64,000 nucleotides of DNA from Holophaga sp. (GCA_016715205.1 JADKBC010000013.1:32595-96594), one strand, 5' to 3'. Counted from the first letter of the stretch, positions 8,909-18,608 are shown. The notes: a model not told the origin generated them from the letters alone. Numbers and translations are program-made.

Positions 8909-9394
8909 TCAGTCCCGCTCGAGCAGCACGACCGCTTGGGCGGCCAGGCCTTCCCCCCGTCCCGTGAAGCCAAGTTTTTCCGTGGTCGTGGCCTTGATGT
9001 TCAGGGCCTCCAAGGCCACGCCTAGCAGCGGTGCAATGCGTGCTCGCATGGCTTCGCGATGGGGGCCGATCTTGGGTCGCTCGCCGATGAGCAGGACGTC
9101 GGCGTTGCCCACCCGCCAGCCCTGCCCGCGCAGGTTCGCCATCACTTGCTCCAGCAACAGGCAGGAATCTGCACCCCGGTAAGCCATGTCCGTGTCGGGA
9201 AAATGCTGGCCGATATCCCCCATGCCCGCGGCACCCAGCAGGGCATCCATCAGGGCATGGACCATCACATCTGCGTCGCTATGGCCCACCAGGCCGCGAT
9301 CGTGGGGAATGGCCAGGCCCATCAGGGTCAAGGGCCGGCCATTTTCGGGTGTGGCGAAGCGATGAACATCGAAGCCTTGGCCCACCCGGATCAT
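8909..9394 (-). CDS. ispF: 2-C-methyl-D-erythritol 2,4-cyclodiphosphate synthase
   Basis: MEP-pathway isoprenoid enzyme that cyclises CDP-methylerythritol 2-phosphate to the 2,4-cyclodiphosphate, releasing CMP. At 161 residues it has the family's length. Metal ligands are visible in GQGFDVHRF (D9, H11) and GHSDADV (His near 38). The substrate-binding segments GDIGQHFPDTD and KATTTEKLGFTGRGEG are intact. It overlaps the upstream kinase gene by 4 bp (ATGA), so it is co-translated with a regulator unrelated to isoprenoids. Confidence 0.97.
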   Translation of the reverse strand: MIRVGQGFDVHRFATPENGRPLTLMGLAIPHDRGLVGHSDADVMVHALMDALLGAAGMGDIGQHFPDTDMAYRGADSCLLLEQVMANLRGQGWRVGNADVLLIGERPKIGPHREAMRARIAPLLGVALEALNIKATTTEKLGFTGRGEGLAAQAVVLLERD

Positions 9395-10911
9395 TCGATA
9401 TCCGGGTTCAAAATGCGCACGCGATCGGTGGTGTCTTCCTTGGAGATGCGTGTGTCATTGTCGGGGATCCAGATGTTCACCGAGGTGCCCTCGTCCTCCT
9501 CGCTGAGCACTTCCAGGGAGCCACCATGTTCCTCGATGATCTTTTTCACCGTGGCCATGCCTAGGCCCGTGCCCTTGACTTTCCCATGGCTGAAAAAGGG
9601 TTCGAAAATCCGTTTTTGGATTTTGCGGGGAATGCCTTTGCCGTTGTCTTGAACGGAGATTTGCATATCGCCCTTGCCGGGGCACCAGCGGATGACCACT
9701 TCGCCATCCTCGCGGCCGTTAAGGGCATCGAGGCTGTTGGCCAGGAGATTCTCGACCACCCGGGCAAAGCGGAAGGGATCCAGGTTGGCCTTGCAGACCG
9801 GGCCTTCGCAGCGAATGGTGGCGCCCAGTTCCCCGGCCCGTGCGCGGTGGGGTTCCAGGAGGTCGCCGATGTATTCGTGCAGATCAACTTCTTCGCGTTT
9901 GGGCTCCCGCACTTTGGAATAGTCCAGCACGTCGCCGCTAAGCGCTGAAAGCCGATCCACAGCGCCCAGGATCTGGGTCAAGTGATGGTGGGTTTTCTCA
10001 TCCTGGGTAAGGGTTTGCATCATCTGGGCGTGGCCCGCCACCACGAACAAGGCATTCTTGAAATCGTGGACGATGGAACTGGCCACTTGGCCGACGGTCG
10101 CCAACACCTGGTTGCGCAGGTTGTCCTCGGAGAGCCGGGTGCGCTCAATGGCGATGGCGCAAAGGGAGACGATGGCTTCGAAGGTGGCGCGGTCCACGGG
10201 TTCGGTGACAATGCGGCGGCTATCCAGGTAGGCCACCCCGATGCAGTTGCCCTGCACCATCAAGGGCAGGCAGAGGATGGTCTTGAGCTGCAGATCCATG
10301 ATGGATTGCTGGGCCATCAGCTTTTCGTCCGAAGCCACGTTGTGGATCCAGATGGGTTCACCCTTTTCGAACACCCGGCGAACACTGGACATGGACAGAT
10401 GGATGTCCCTTTCCAACTGGGGGCTCAAGTTGCGCGCCACCTTGACGACCAGATCGCCCGATTCCGGCAGCATGATGAAGCCCCGGTCCGTGTTGGAGAG
10501 GCTCAGCAGGCGTTCCAGGGTCTGCTCCAGCAGGTCATCCAGTTCCACTTGGCCTGTGAGCAGGTGGGCGGTCTGGAGGATGGCCTGTAGGTTCACTTCC
10601 GGGGCCAGGGCCGCCTCGGCGCGCAAGGTGAGGTAATAGGCCCCATCGGCCAGCCGCACGGTGGCACCCGGCTCCCACTTGATGCGCGTGAGGCGGGCAT
10701 CCCGGAAATAGCTGCCATGGGAGCTACCCAGATCCTCGGCCCACCATTCGCCATCGATCTCTTCGATCCGCAGATGGTTGCGGCTGACCATGCTATCGGA
10801 GAGCACGATGTCGCATTGGTTCTGGCGGCCCAGGGTCACGGTGCGGTTGATGGGAATGGACCTTTCAAAACCGTGCCGGTCCCGGATGGAAATGGAAAAT
10901 CGTTCAGCCAT
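9391..10911 (-). CDS. Soluble FHA-GAF sensor histidine kinase
   Basis: A 506-residue cytoplasmic kinase with no membrane segment. An N-terminal FHA domain (about 25-95: TLGRQNQCDIVLSD, MVSRNHLRI) would read a phosphothreonine peptide. A GAF domain follows (about 125-270). The dimerisation/phosphoacceptor helix reads VHDFKNALF with the His near 283, and the HATPase domain carries ENLLANSLDAL, DNGKGIP and GTGLGMATVKKI. The start has AGGAG eight bases upstream. No partner response regulator is adjacent; the downstream gene is ispF (4-bp overlap). The FHA domain suggests cross-talk with Ser/Thr kinases, which is inference. Confidence 0.9.
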   Translation of the reverse strand: MAERFSISIRDRHGFERSIPINRTVTLGRQNQCDIVLSDSMVSRNHLRIEEIDGEWWAEDLGSSHGSYFRDARLTRIKWEPGATVRLADGAYYLTLRAEAALAPEVNLQAILQTAHLLTGQVELDDLLEQTLERLLSLSNTDRGFIMLPESGDLVVKVARNLSPQLERDIHLSMSSVRRVFEKGEPIWIHNVASDEKLMAQQSIMDLQLKTILCLPLMVQGNCIGVAYLDSRRIVTEPVDRATFEAIVSLCAIAIERTRLSEDNLRNQVLATVGQVASSIVHDFKNALFVVAGHAQMMQTLTQDEKTHHHLTQILGAVDRLSALSGDVLDYSKVREPKREEVDLHEYIGDLLEPHRARAGELGATIRCEGPVCKANLDPFRFARVVENLLANSLDALNGREDGEVVIRWCPGKGDMQISVQDNGKGIPRKIQKRIFEPFFSHGKVKGTGLGMATVKKIIEEHGGSLEVLSEEDEGTSVNIWIPDNDTRISKEDTTDRVRILNPDIE

Positions 10912-11026
10912 GGACAGGCTCCTGGTTGCGCGCGAAGACCCGGTGTCGAGCTGAGGGGTTGGTCATGGGATTCCCGATCTGTCTATCAAGGTAGCTGCTC
11001 CAGGGCTGGACACAAGCCCGTCCTCC

Positions 11027-12064
11027 ATGCGGGAATGGAACCACATGGAATTTCATCGCAACCCCGACCTGGACCCCGCCGAGCGGGAAGAGCCCTTTGA
11101 ATACTCCCTGCGACCGCAGCGATTGACGGAGTACATCGGCCAGGAAAAGGTGAAGGCCCGCCTGGAGATTGCGCTGAAGGCCGCCCTGAAACGCGGCGAA
11201 GTGCTGGATCACGTGCTGTTGTTTGGCCCCCCAGGCCTGGGCAAAACCACCCTGGCACACGTGTTGGCCAACGAAATGGGGGCTCCCTGCAAGGTGATCC
11301 AGGCGCCCGCCCTGGAGAAAAAGGGCGATCTCGCCGCAATCTTGACCAACCTCGAAGAAAACGAATTCCTGTTCATCGACGAAATCCACCGTCTGCCCCC
11401 CGCCATCGAAGAAATGCTCTATGCGGCCATGGAGGATCGCAAGCTCGATATCCTCATCGGCCAGGGCCCCAGTGCGCAGACCCTGAAAGTGGATCTCCGC
11501 CCCTTTACCCTGGTGGGCGCCACCACCCGCGCGGGCCTCATTTCCAAGCCGCTCCACGACCGCTTCGGCATGGTGCATCGGCTGGAGTATTACACCCGGG
11601 CCGAACTGGGCATCATCGCCACCCGCAGTTCCCATGTGCTGGGTGTGGAAATGGTGCCAGAGGGTGCCGAAGCCATTGCCCGCCGCAGCCGGGGCACCCC
11701 ACGCATCGTGAACCGCCTGTTGCGCCGTTGCCGCGACTACGCCGAAGTCAAAGGGCAGGGCGTCATCACTACGGAAATCGCCGAGGCCTGTTTGCACCTG
11801 CACGAGGTGGATGATCTTGGCCTGGATGGGCTGGACCGGGCCTACCTGGAGACCCTGTGCGTGAAGTTCAAGGGTGGTCCCGTGGGTGTGCGCAGCCTGG
11901 CTGCAGCCCTTGGCGAAGTGGAGGGCGACGCACTCGAAGATCTGGTGGAACCCTACCTCATGCAGATCGGTTTTCTGGATCGCACCCCCCAAGGGCGCCG
12001 GGCCACCGAGGCGGCCTACGATTACCTGGGGGTAAAGCCCAGTTCGGGGCCGCTCTTTTCCTGA
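11027..12064 (+). CDS. ruvB: Holliday junction branch migration helicase RuvB
   Basis: AAA+ motor that drives RuvA-bound Holliday junctions during recombination repair. The 345 residues contain the family opening (LRPQRLTEYIGQEKVK), Walker A GPPGLGKTT near 67-75, Walker B LFIDEIHRL near 115, the sensor GATTRAG, the arginine-finger loop, and the winged-helix end (GGPVGVRSLA, EPYLMQIGFLDRTPQGR). A second ATG at 11045 is also a possible start; neither has a strong ribosome site. ruvA and ruvC are not adjacent. Confidence 0.97.
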   Translation: MREWNHMEFHRNPDLDPAEREEPFEYSLRPQRLTEYIGQEKVKARLEIALKAALKRGEVLDHVLLFGPPGLGKTTLAHVLANEMGAPCKVIQAPALEKKGDLAAILTNLEENEFLFIDEIHRLPPAIEEMLYAAMEDRKLDILIGQGPSAQTLKVDLRPFTLVGATTRAGLISKPLHDRFGMVHRLEYYTRAELGIIATRSSHVLGVEMVPEGAEAIARRSRGTPRIVNRLLRRCRDYAEVKGQGVITTEIAEACLHLHEVDDLGLDGLDRAYLETLCVKFKGGPVGVRSLAAALGEVEGDALEDLVEPYLMQIGFLDRTPQGRRATEAAYDYLGVKPSSGPLFS

Positions 12065-12070
12065 GCTTCC

Positions 12071-12152
12071 GTCTGGAGACTGGAGTCCGGAGGGAATAGA
12101 AGCGCGTTCCGCGCCACCCATTTCTCCAGACTCCGGACTCCAGACTCCAGAC
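12071..12152. terminator. Long inverted repeat (22-bp arms), likely shared terminator
   Basis: Arm 1 (12071-12092, GTCTGGAGACTGGAGTCCGG...) pairs with arm 2 (12131-12152) at 21 of 22 positions, separated by 38 bases. Each arm is itself built from a CTGGAG-like unit repeated. It sits between the convergent ends of ruvB (12064) and the MFS gene (12160). No long T-run follows, so it may be a dispersed repeat acting as a transcription barrier rather than a standard intrinsic terminator. Confidence 0.6.
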
Positions 12153-12159
12153 TTTCAAA

Positions 12160-13500
12160 TCAGTGCGCGCCAGACCCTGCCTTGGCGTTCCACACGCGGG
12201 TCATGATGTAGGCACCGATGAAGCTGAAGGGGATGATGCAGCCCACCCAGACCCAGGCGTGGGTGGGGGTGTGCCCGTGGGTGGCGATGCCATCCCAACC
12301 ATAGGTCTTCAGTACCCATCCGAGGCCAAAGCCCGTAAGGCCGCTGCCGATGTACTGGACCCCATCCAAGGCGCCGGTCACGGTGGCCGCAGCCTTGCGA
12401 CCGCCAAAGTCCATGCTGGCGGTACCGCTAAGCATGCCGTGAACGCCAAAGATGAACATGGCGGTGAGCCCCAGCAGGATGACCGCCCAAACCTGGCCGC
12501 CATGGGTGCCGCGACCAAAGGCGAAGCCGAGCAGGGTCAGCATCACCACCTGCGCCAGATAGAACAGGAAGGCCACCGGCGGGCGTCGGGACTGGAAGAG
12601 CTTGTCGCTCATCCAGCCGCAGAGAATGCCGCCCACGATGCCGCCCACCATGAAGGCGATGCCCGTGGACCAAAACAGGTAGGCCTTTTTGGATAGGTTG
12701 TAGACCTCGCCAAGGTATTCGGTGAAATACAGCATCACCCCTTGCCGCACAAAGCCCGTGCAGAATTCCGCAAAAATCAAGGCCACCACTACGGGATTGT
12801 GGAACACCTTCTTGATCAGATCTCGGAGGGGCAGGGGCTCATCCTCGGCGTGGTGGGCGTTGCTGCCATCGCCTGTGTCAAAATCAGGCAGCCCGGCGTG
12901 GCTGGGGCGGTTGCGCACCAGCAGGTAGTCCACGAGGCACATGAACGCCATGGCTCCGGCAGGAATAATCCAGATCATGGTCCAGTGGTACCGGGACAGA
13001 ATCCAGGCCCCGATGGTGGTGGCCAGGAAATAGCCGCTGGAAATCATGATCCCAAAGATGCCACCAAAGACGCCCCGTTCTCGGACATGGAACCAGGTGC
13101 TGTTCACCTTGACCACGCTCAGCGCGCCAAAGCTCTGGAAATACATGTTGGCACTCCAGAGCAGGCTCATGACGATCAACAGATGGGTGGTTCGGCCATC
13201 GAGGAACATCAAACCGATGATCAGGTTCATCAAGGCCCCACCCGCGGCGCCCATGAGAATGGCCTTCCGGCCGCCAAAGCGGTCCGCCAGGGGGCCGTTC
13301 AGCGCCACCGCGAGACCGTAGGTCCAGAAACCGGCGGTGGCGATGATGCCCATCTCCGCTTTGTCCAGGTGGTACCACGTGCCGATATCGTTTTTCACGA
13401 CATTGAAGTTGTAGCGGCCCATGTACAGGGTCGCGTAGGTCAATCCAAGCGGAAACCAATTCAGGAATCGGCGAAATCGAAAGGCAGGGCTATGGTCCAC
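12160..13500 (-). CDS. MFS transporter, organophosphate:phosphate antiporter (OPA/GlpT-UhpT) type
   Basis: Inner-membrane carrier of about 446 residues with the 12-helix major-facilitator pattern. The N-terminal YMGRYNFNVVKND resembles the OPA family signature (GlpT, UhpT), and ADRFGGRKAILMG is the loop 2-3 motif. This suggests exchange of a phosphorylated metabolite such as glycerol-3-phosphate or hexose phosphate for Pi; the exact substrate cannot be read. Start choice: GTG at 13500 has GGAG five bases upstream; an upstream GTG at 13554 lacks a spaced ribosome site. It lies downstream of the exopolyphosphatase gene on the same strand, a possible phosphate link. Confidence 0.8.
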   Translation of the reverse strand: MDHSPAFRFRRFLNWFPLGLTYATLYMGRYNFNVVKNDIGTWYHLDKAEMGIIATAGFWTYGLAVALNGPLADRFGGRKAILMGAAGGALMNLIIGLMFLDGRTTHLLIVMSLLWSANMYFQSFGALSVVKVNSTWFHVRERGVFGGIFGIMISSGYFLATTIGAWILSRYHWTMIWIIPAGAMAFMCLVDYLLVRNRPSHAGLPDFDTGDGSNAHHAEDEPLPLRDLIKKVFHNPVVVALIFAEFCTGFVRQGVMLYFTEYLGEVYNLSKKAYLFWSTGIAFMVGGIVGGILCGWMSDKLFQSRRPPVAFLFYLAQVVMLTLLGFAFGRGTHGGQVWAVILLGLTAMFIFGVHGMLSGTASMDFGGRKAAATVTGALDGVQYIGSGLTGFGLGWVLKTYGWDGIATHGHTPTHAWVWVGCIIPFSFIGAYIMTRVWNAKAGSGAH

Positions 13501-13596
13501 GGCGGCTCCAAAGGGCGCAGTCGTGTACCAGCCTAGTTCATGGGCAGGTGACACTCCAGCAACGAGCGTGTGACAGAGACAAGGGTGTGATGTACC

Positions 13597-15096
13597 TCAC
13601 CCCACCACAACCACCTGGAGAGGTCGATCCAACAGGTTGAAGAGCAGTTTGCCTTTGTCCTGCAAGGCTTCCAGCTCCGGTCGCAAATCCCCTGAGCCGT
13701 GGACCATCAGCCGGGTCTCTTCCGCATCGGTTTCCAACCGGACCAGGCGCACGGACTGGCGGCGGCGTCGATCCAGGGCATCGGCCACCCGCAGGATGGC
13801 TGCCAACTTTTCCACCACCTGGCGATGCCAGGGGGCCAGCAGGGCAAAACCCTCGTGCTTTCTCATATCGGGGGCCTTGCCCCGATGAAAGCGCACCACT
13901 TGGCTGATGAGTTCGCATTCCTTGGGCCAGAAGCCCGCCAGATTGGCATTCTGGATCAGATAGGCGCCATGCTTGTGGTGGCTTTTTTCGGCAACACTGA
14001 GGCCTATATCGTGGAGCCGGGCCGCGTAGGCCAGCAGTTCACGTTCGGTTTCTCCCAATTCAAAGGCCGGGCGCAGATCCAGGAACAGCTGGTCGGCCAG
14101 GGTTTGCACATGGCGGCTATGGCCGGGATCCGGATCAAGGCGTTCCGCGAGCGTTTCCACCGATTGGCGACGCCGTTCCGGCAGGGCCGGCAGCGCCACA
14201 CCACCATGGCGCAGGGCTTCCCAGATCATGCCTTCCCGCAGGCCCACGGGCAGGCAGCGCACTTGCGTGGCCTCCAGCCAGCGCAAAATGCCCATGGCCC
14301 AGGTGGCGCCCACGTGCAATACCTCGGCCCGCTTGGGATCAACGCCAAGGTTGGTGACCCGCTCCTGGGCCGTGCAACGCCACAGTTTGCGCTCGAAGCG
14401 CAGGAGCTGTTCCCGGGAGAAAGCCGAGGTTTCTCCCGTGCCCTTGGCCAGATCCAAGAGGGTGCCGGAGGTGCCAAGCACGATCGAGGCTGGAGGGAGG
14501 TCCTTGGGCAAGGCCTTCATGGCCTTCTTGAGAACTTTCCGAATGAATTTTCCCAGCCGAGCCATGTCATCCGGTGTGGGCGGATTGGCGGTGGGAACGG
14601 CGTCGGCCAGTCGCTGAAGGCCCCAGGGGAGGCTGATACTGGCGGGCACACGCTCGCCATGGACCCAGGTCAATTCCGTGCTGCCGCCGCCAATATCCAC
14701 CAGCACCGAGGGCTCATCGGGAAAGGGAATGGCGCGGCTCACCGCAAGGTGAATCAGGCGGGCTTCTTCTTCCCCGGAGATGACGCGGATGGGAATGCCA
14801 AGCGCCCCGGCTTCCTCGATGAAACGGTCGGCATTGCCGGCCTCACGCAGAGCGGCGGTGCCGCAGGCCATGGTGGTGTCGCAGGAGAAACCACGAATCA
14901 CCTCGGCCATCAGGGCCAGGGTTTCGAGGCCAGCCTGGAAGGCTTCCGGCGCGATCTTGCCTGTTTTCGCAATCCCCTTGGCCAGCCGCACCATGGTTTT
15001 TTCCCGCGCCAACACGCGCTGGTTGCCCACGGCATCGGCTTCCACGATCACCAGGTGGATGGAGTTGGACCCTACATCGATGGCTGCGATTTTCAT
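13597..15096 (-). CDS. ppx: Ppx/GppA family exopolyphosphatase with HD domain
   Basis: Cleaves terminal phosphate from polyphosphate and/or the 5' phosphate of pppGpp. The 499-residue protein has an ASKHA-fold N-terminus: AIDVGSNSIHLVI (phosphate-binding loop 1), CGTAALREA, the catalytic SGEEEARL and DIGGGSTEL near 132. The C-terminal HD-type domain has LHDIGLS near 356. Start: ATG 15096 (MKIAAIDVG) has GGAAG upstream and matches the family start; the longer frame to 15147 is not needed. It is divergent from the aldolase gene. Sequence alone does not separate Ppx from GppA. Confidence 0.9.
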   Translation of the reverse strand: MKIAAIDVGSNSIHLVIVEADAVGNQRVLAREKTMVRLAKGIAKTGKIAPEAFQAGLETLALMAEVIRGFSCDTTMACGTAALREAGNADRFIEEAGALGIPIRVISGEEEARLIHLAVSRAIPFPDEPSVLVDIGGGSTELTWVHGERVPASISLPWGLQRLADAVPTANPPTPDDMARLGKFIRKVLKKAMKALPKDLPPASIVLGTSGTLLDLAKGTGETSAFSREQLLRFERKLWRCTAQERVTNLGVDPKRAEVLHVGATWAMGILRWLEATQVRCLPVGLREGMIWEALRHGGVALPALPERRRQSVETLAERLDPDPGHSRHVQTLADQLFLDLRPAFELGETERELLAYAARLHDIGLSVAEKSHHKHGAYLIQNANLAGFWPKECELISQVVRFHRGKAPDMRKHEGFALLAPWHRQVVEKLAAILRVADALDRRRRQSVRLVRLETDAEETRLMVHGSGDLRPELEALQDKGKLLFNLLDRPLQVVVVG

Positions 15097-15257
15097 GGTG
15101 GGCTTCCCGTGGTTCATCCTGGCAGAAAACCAATGTCCTCCGCTCAATGGGTCAAGATCTTTATCCTCTCGGACCCGGGTGTCATCGCCGTGAAAGATCC
15201 TTTTTGCATCGCAGGCCGTGGATCGATAGCCTGGAACGTGTCACTCAGGAGGATTCC

Positions 15258-16283
<1,026 letters not shown>

Positions 16284-16300
16284 GTTTTCTCCAGCCAAAG

Positions 16301-16332
16301 AAAAAGGCCTCCACGATCGTGGAGGCCTTTTT
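16301..16332. terminator. Perfect 32-bp palindromic terminator
   Basis: AAAAAGGCCTCCACGATC and its exact complement form a 32-bp dyad with T5 on either strand. It lies between the convergent ends of fba (16283) and the WYL-domain gene (16347). This is a textbook bidirectional intrinsic terminator. Confidence 0.9.
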
Positions 16333-16346
16333 GCTTCAAGAAAAAA

Positions 16347-17387
16347 CTAGAGTCGTTCGATGCGCACTTCGATGCGGCCGGGCTTAGGCTTGGGGGCTTC
16401 CACTTCTCGGGCATCGCGGTGCTCGCGGACTTCCTTGCGGGGGGCGTCCTGGCGCCGGGGTTCGGGCCGGGACTCAGGCCTGGGTTCAGGCTTGGCCTCG
16501 ATCCTTGGCTCAGGTTTGGCGTGTGGTTTGGGCTGGGGGGGAGCTTGCACGGCCAGCTTCCCGGCCCAGGCAATGCCGACCTGTTTGATCCGATCCACCA
16601 AGCGCTGGGGTTCCTGTACCAGGATGCCATCCCCGAATTGCATGCACCACCGGGCGATGGCGCGGAGATCGGTGGCTGTGAAGGAGACCAGGGCCTTGCC
16701 GTCTTCGATGTCTTCGATCTTGAAATCTGGGAAAGGCGCCGGGGACTGTTTTACCGCGAAGATCCACTGCTTTTGCAGCACGGCCTTTACAGGAATAGGG
16801 TCACCCCCGCGCCAGCCACCGATCTGGTTGGCGGGCGTGCCTTCCGCGAAGGGCCCCTGGGCAGATCGGCCAGGGCCTTCGACCAGGTTGATTTCGGCCA
16901 GGAGATCCAGGCGATGATGACGCTCGGCGTTGTAGCGACGATCCCAGCCCCAGGCGAACCAGGCGCCAGTGAAGACGTCGTAAACCAGTTGTCGAGGTTC
17001 AAAGGTGCGGGGCGGATTGGTGTCACTGTCCTTGAAAATGAACTCCACCGCTTTGCCTGCGCCGATGGCTTCCATGATGGTCAGGGCGTGGGGCGTGAAT
17101 CCCTCGAGCACCAAGGGTGCCTGGGCCGGTGCCGCCGGAGGTTCGATGGCGGCCACGGGAGCCACCGCTGCCTTCTTGCGACCCGCCGGGGTCTTCGGGG
17201 GCACGGGAAGTTCCACCACAGGCTTGGCTTCAGGTTCGGGTGCAGGTGCTTTTTTGGCAGCGGCCTTGGGTACCTTGGGGGCCGCTTTCGGGGCCTTTTT
17301 GGGAGCGATCTTGGCGGCCACGGCAGCCACCGGCACCGGGGCGGTGCCATCCAGCAATTCAGTCGTCGTACGTTTGCGAGGGGCCAT
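16347..17387 (-). CDS. WYL-domain protein with Ala/Lys/Pro-rich N-tail and charged C-tail
   Basis: A 346-residue protein whose middle (about 90-275) looks like a WYL domain followed by a WCX-like region: RQLVYDVFTGAWFAWGWDRRYNAERHHRLD and ALVSFTATDLRAIARWCMQFGDGI. The usual N-terminal winged helix of WYL regulators is missing. Instead residues 1-90 are histone H1-like (repeated APKKAPKAA), and the last 70 are Pro/Glu/Arg/Lys-rich. The middle could sense a ligand or nucleic acid, and the tails could bind nucleic acid non-specifically; both are inference. ATG 17387 with GGAG is preferred over a longer start at 17423. Confidence 0.7.
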   Translation of the reverse strand: MAPRKRTTTELLDGTAPVPVAAVAAKIAPKKAPKAAPKVPKAAAKKAPAPEPEAKPVVELPVPPKTPAGRKKAAVAPVAAIEPPAAPAQAPLVLEGFTPHALTIMEAIGAGKAVEFIFKDSDTNPPRTFEPRQLVYDVFTGAWFAWGWDRRYNAERHHRLDLLAEINLVEGPGRSAQGPFAEGTPANQIGGWRGGDPIPVKAVLQKQWIFAVKQSPAPFPDFKIEDIEDGKALVSFTATDLRAIARWCMQFGDGILVQEPQRLVDRIKQVGIAWAGKLAVQAPPQPKPHAKPEPRIEAKPEPRPESRPEPRRQDAPRKEVREHRDAREVEAPKPKPGRIEVRIERL

Positions 17388-17473
17388 GCGCGGTTTCTCC
17401 AAGTCCGCATTATGGCACGGCACGTGATGGGTGGCTGTGACACTCCAGCTGGATCGCCTGCCAGACTTGAAGC

Positions 17474-18352
17474 ATGTCGACGCGGGGACGCTTCTACCTG
17501 GCCATGGGGATGCACACGCTGCTGGCAGCGGGTACCTACCTGCTTGGCAAGGCTGCCACCAATCACTTTCCGGTGCTGGTGCTGGGGCTTTTCCGGTTTT
17601 CGGTGGCCGCCAGCGTGTTTCTTTTGCTGGCCCGGTTTCGAGGCTATGACCTCAGGCAGGTTTTCCGTTTGGATCGGCGCAGTTTCCTCCTGGCGGGATT
17701 CTTGGGCGTGCTGCTGAATCAGGTGGGTTTTTTGTGGGGCTTGAAGCTGACCTTGCCTTCCCACGCGGCGTTACTCTATGCGCTAACACCAACGGTGGTG
17801 CTCCTGTTGGCTTGGATTCGAGGTTTGGAGCGCCCCAGTGTGCGTAAGGTATTGGGCATCCTGCTGGCGTTCTCGGGGGTCGTGGTGTTGTTCTATGGAC
17901 GCCATGGCAATCTGTTGCCGCCCCACTGGATTGCCGGAGACCTGCTGGTGTTGGTGGCGGTGGGTGCCTGGGCGGGGTATACGGTGGTGAGTCGCCCCTT
18001 GGTGCTGCGCCATGGTGCCGAGCGCACCACGGCGCTCTCGATCCTGGTGGGAAGCGCGATGTTTCTGCCCTTGGGGTTAATGGGGCTGCCGGGTTTCCAT
18101 CCATCTCAAATCCCTGCCATTGGCTGGATCGGGGCACTCTACCTCGGATTGGTGGCCAGCGTGGTGATGTACCTGCTCTGGTTTCATGCCCTAAGGTTGC
18201 GTGAGCCCAGCCGTGTGGCCATTGCGGCCAATGGCCAACCGATCTTGACGGCGCTGCTGGCGTGGCTGTTCCTGGCGCAGCCTATTACGCCGCAGTTTGG
18301 CGTGGGAACGGTGCTGGTTATCGCCGGGGTGGTGTTGACGCAGGTGGGGTGA
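17474..18352 (+). CDS. EamA/DMT family transporter
   Basis: Inner-membrane protein of 292 residues with about ten hydrophobic helices arranged as two EamA repeats. The first repeat includes NQVGFLWGLKLTLPSHAALLYALTP, a typical EamA segment; the second ends with PILTALLAWLFLAQPITP and a final helix. Family members export amino acids or other metabolites; the substrate is not readable here. The gene is divergent from the WYL-domain gene with an 86-bp gap, so the two may share control. Confidence 0.88.
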   Translation: MSTRGRFYLAMGMHTLLAAGTYLLGKAATNHFPVLVLGLFRFSVAASVFLLLARFRGYDLRQVFRLDRRSFLLAGFLGVLLNQVGFLWGLKLTLPSHAALLYALTPTVVLLLAWIRGLERPSVRKVLGILLAFSGVVVLFYGRHGNLLPPHWIAGDLLVLVAVGAWAGYTVVSRPLVLRHGAERTTALSILVGSAMFLPLGLMGLPGFHPSQIPAIGWIGALYLGLVASVVMYLLWFHALRLREPSRVAIAANGQPILTALLAWLFLAQPITPQFGVGTVLVIAGVVLTQVG

Positions 18353-18414
18353 GTTATTGGGAGCTGGGGTTGGTCTGGGAACACTTGTTACAACTTTGGT
18401 GAGAAGTGATCAGC

Positions 18415-18494
18415 GGATTCGAACGCAGGCGGACTGGCCGCCTGCGGGCTCGCTTCGGCGTGCCGCATGGCACGCCTCGGGCGAACCCATTCGG
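18415..18494. repeat. 80-bp structured repeat, copy 1
   Basis: Begins GGATTCGAACGC and ends CCCATTCGG. Between these ends are two hairpins: GCAGGCGG/CCGCCTGC, and GGCGTGCC/GGCACGCC with loop GCAT. Copy 2 (18529-18608) has the same length and the same ends but different stem sequences. On the minus strand the element contains GTTCGAATCC, the tRNA T-arm consensus, in the orientation of the tRNA-Pro gene next to it. Confidence 0.75.
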
Positions 18495-18528
18495 TTTCTC
18501 CGTAGGTGGTGGTGAAGGGTGGAAGGCC

Positions 18529-18608
18529 GGATTCGAACGCGTCCGGCTTTGCCGTTCGCCGGTCTCTCTCCGACAGCGCGAATGCGCTGTCTCCGCGATC
18601 CCATTCGG
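18529..18608. repeat. 80-bp structured repeat, copy 2
   Basis: Same 12-base start and 9-base end as copy 1 and exactly the same length. The second hairpin is GACAGCGC/GCGCTGTC with loop GAAT, at nearly the same offset as the GGCGTGCC hairpin of copy 1, so the pairing is kept while the bases change. The first stem is shorter (CGGC/GCCG with loop TTT). The region 18353-18630 holds these repeats and no convincing gene. Confidence 0.75.

Noticed and set aside
10904..12121. Long minus-strand open frame (405 codons) across ruvB
   Set aside because: It is antisense to an unmistakable ruvB, has no recognisable domain and is His/Gln/Gly-rich, the usual signature of an antisense shadow in GC-rich DNA.
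18415..18608. CRISPR array
   Set aside because: Only two copies, each 80 bp with divergent interiors, and no cas genes anywhere in the window.
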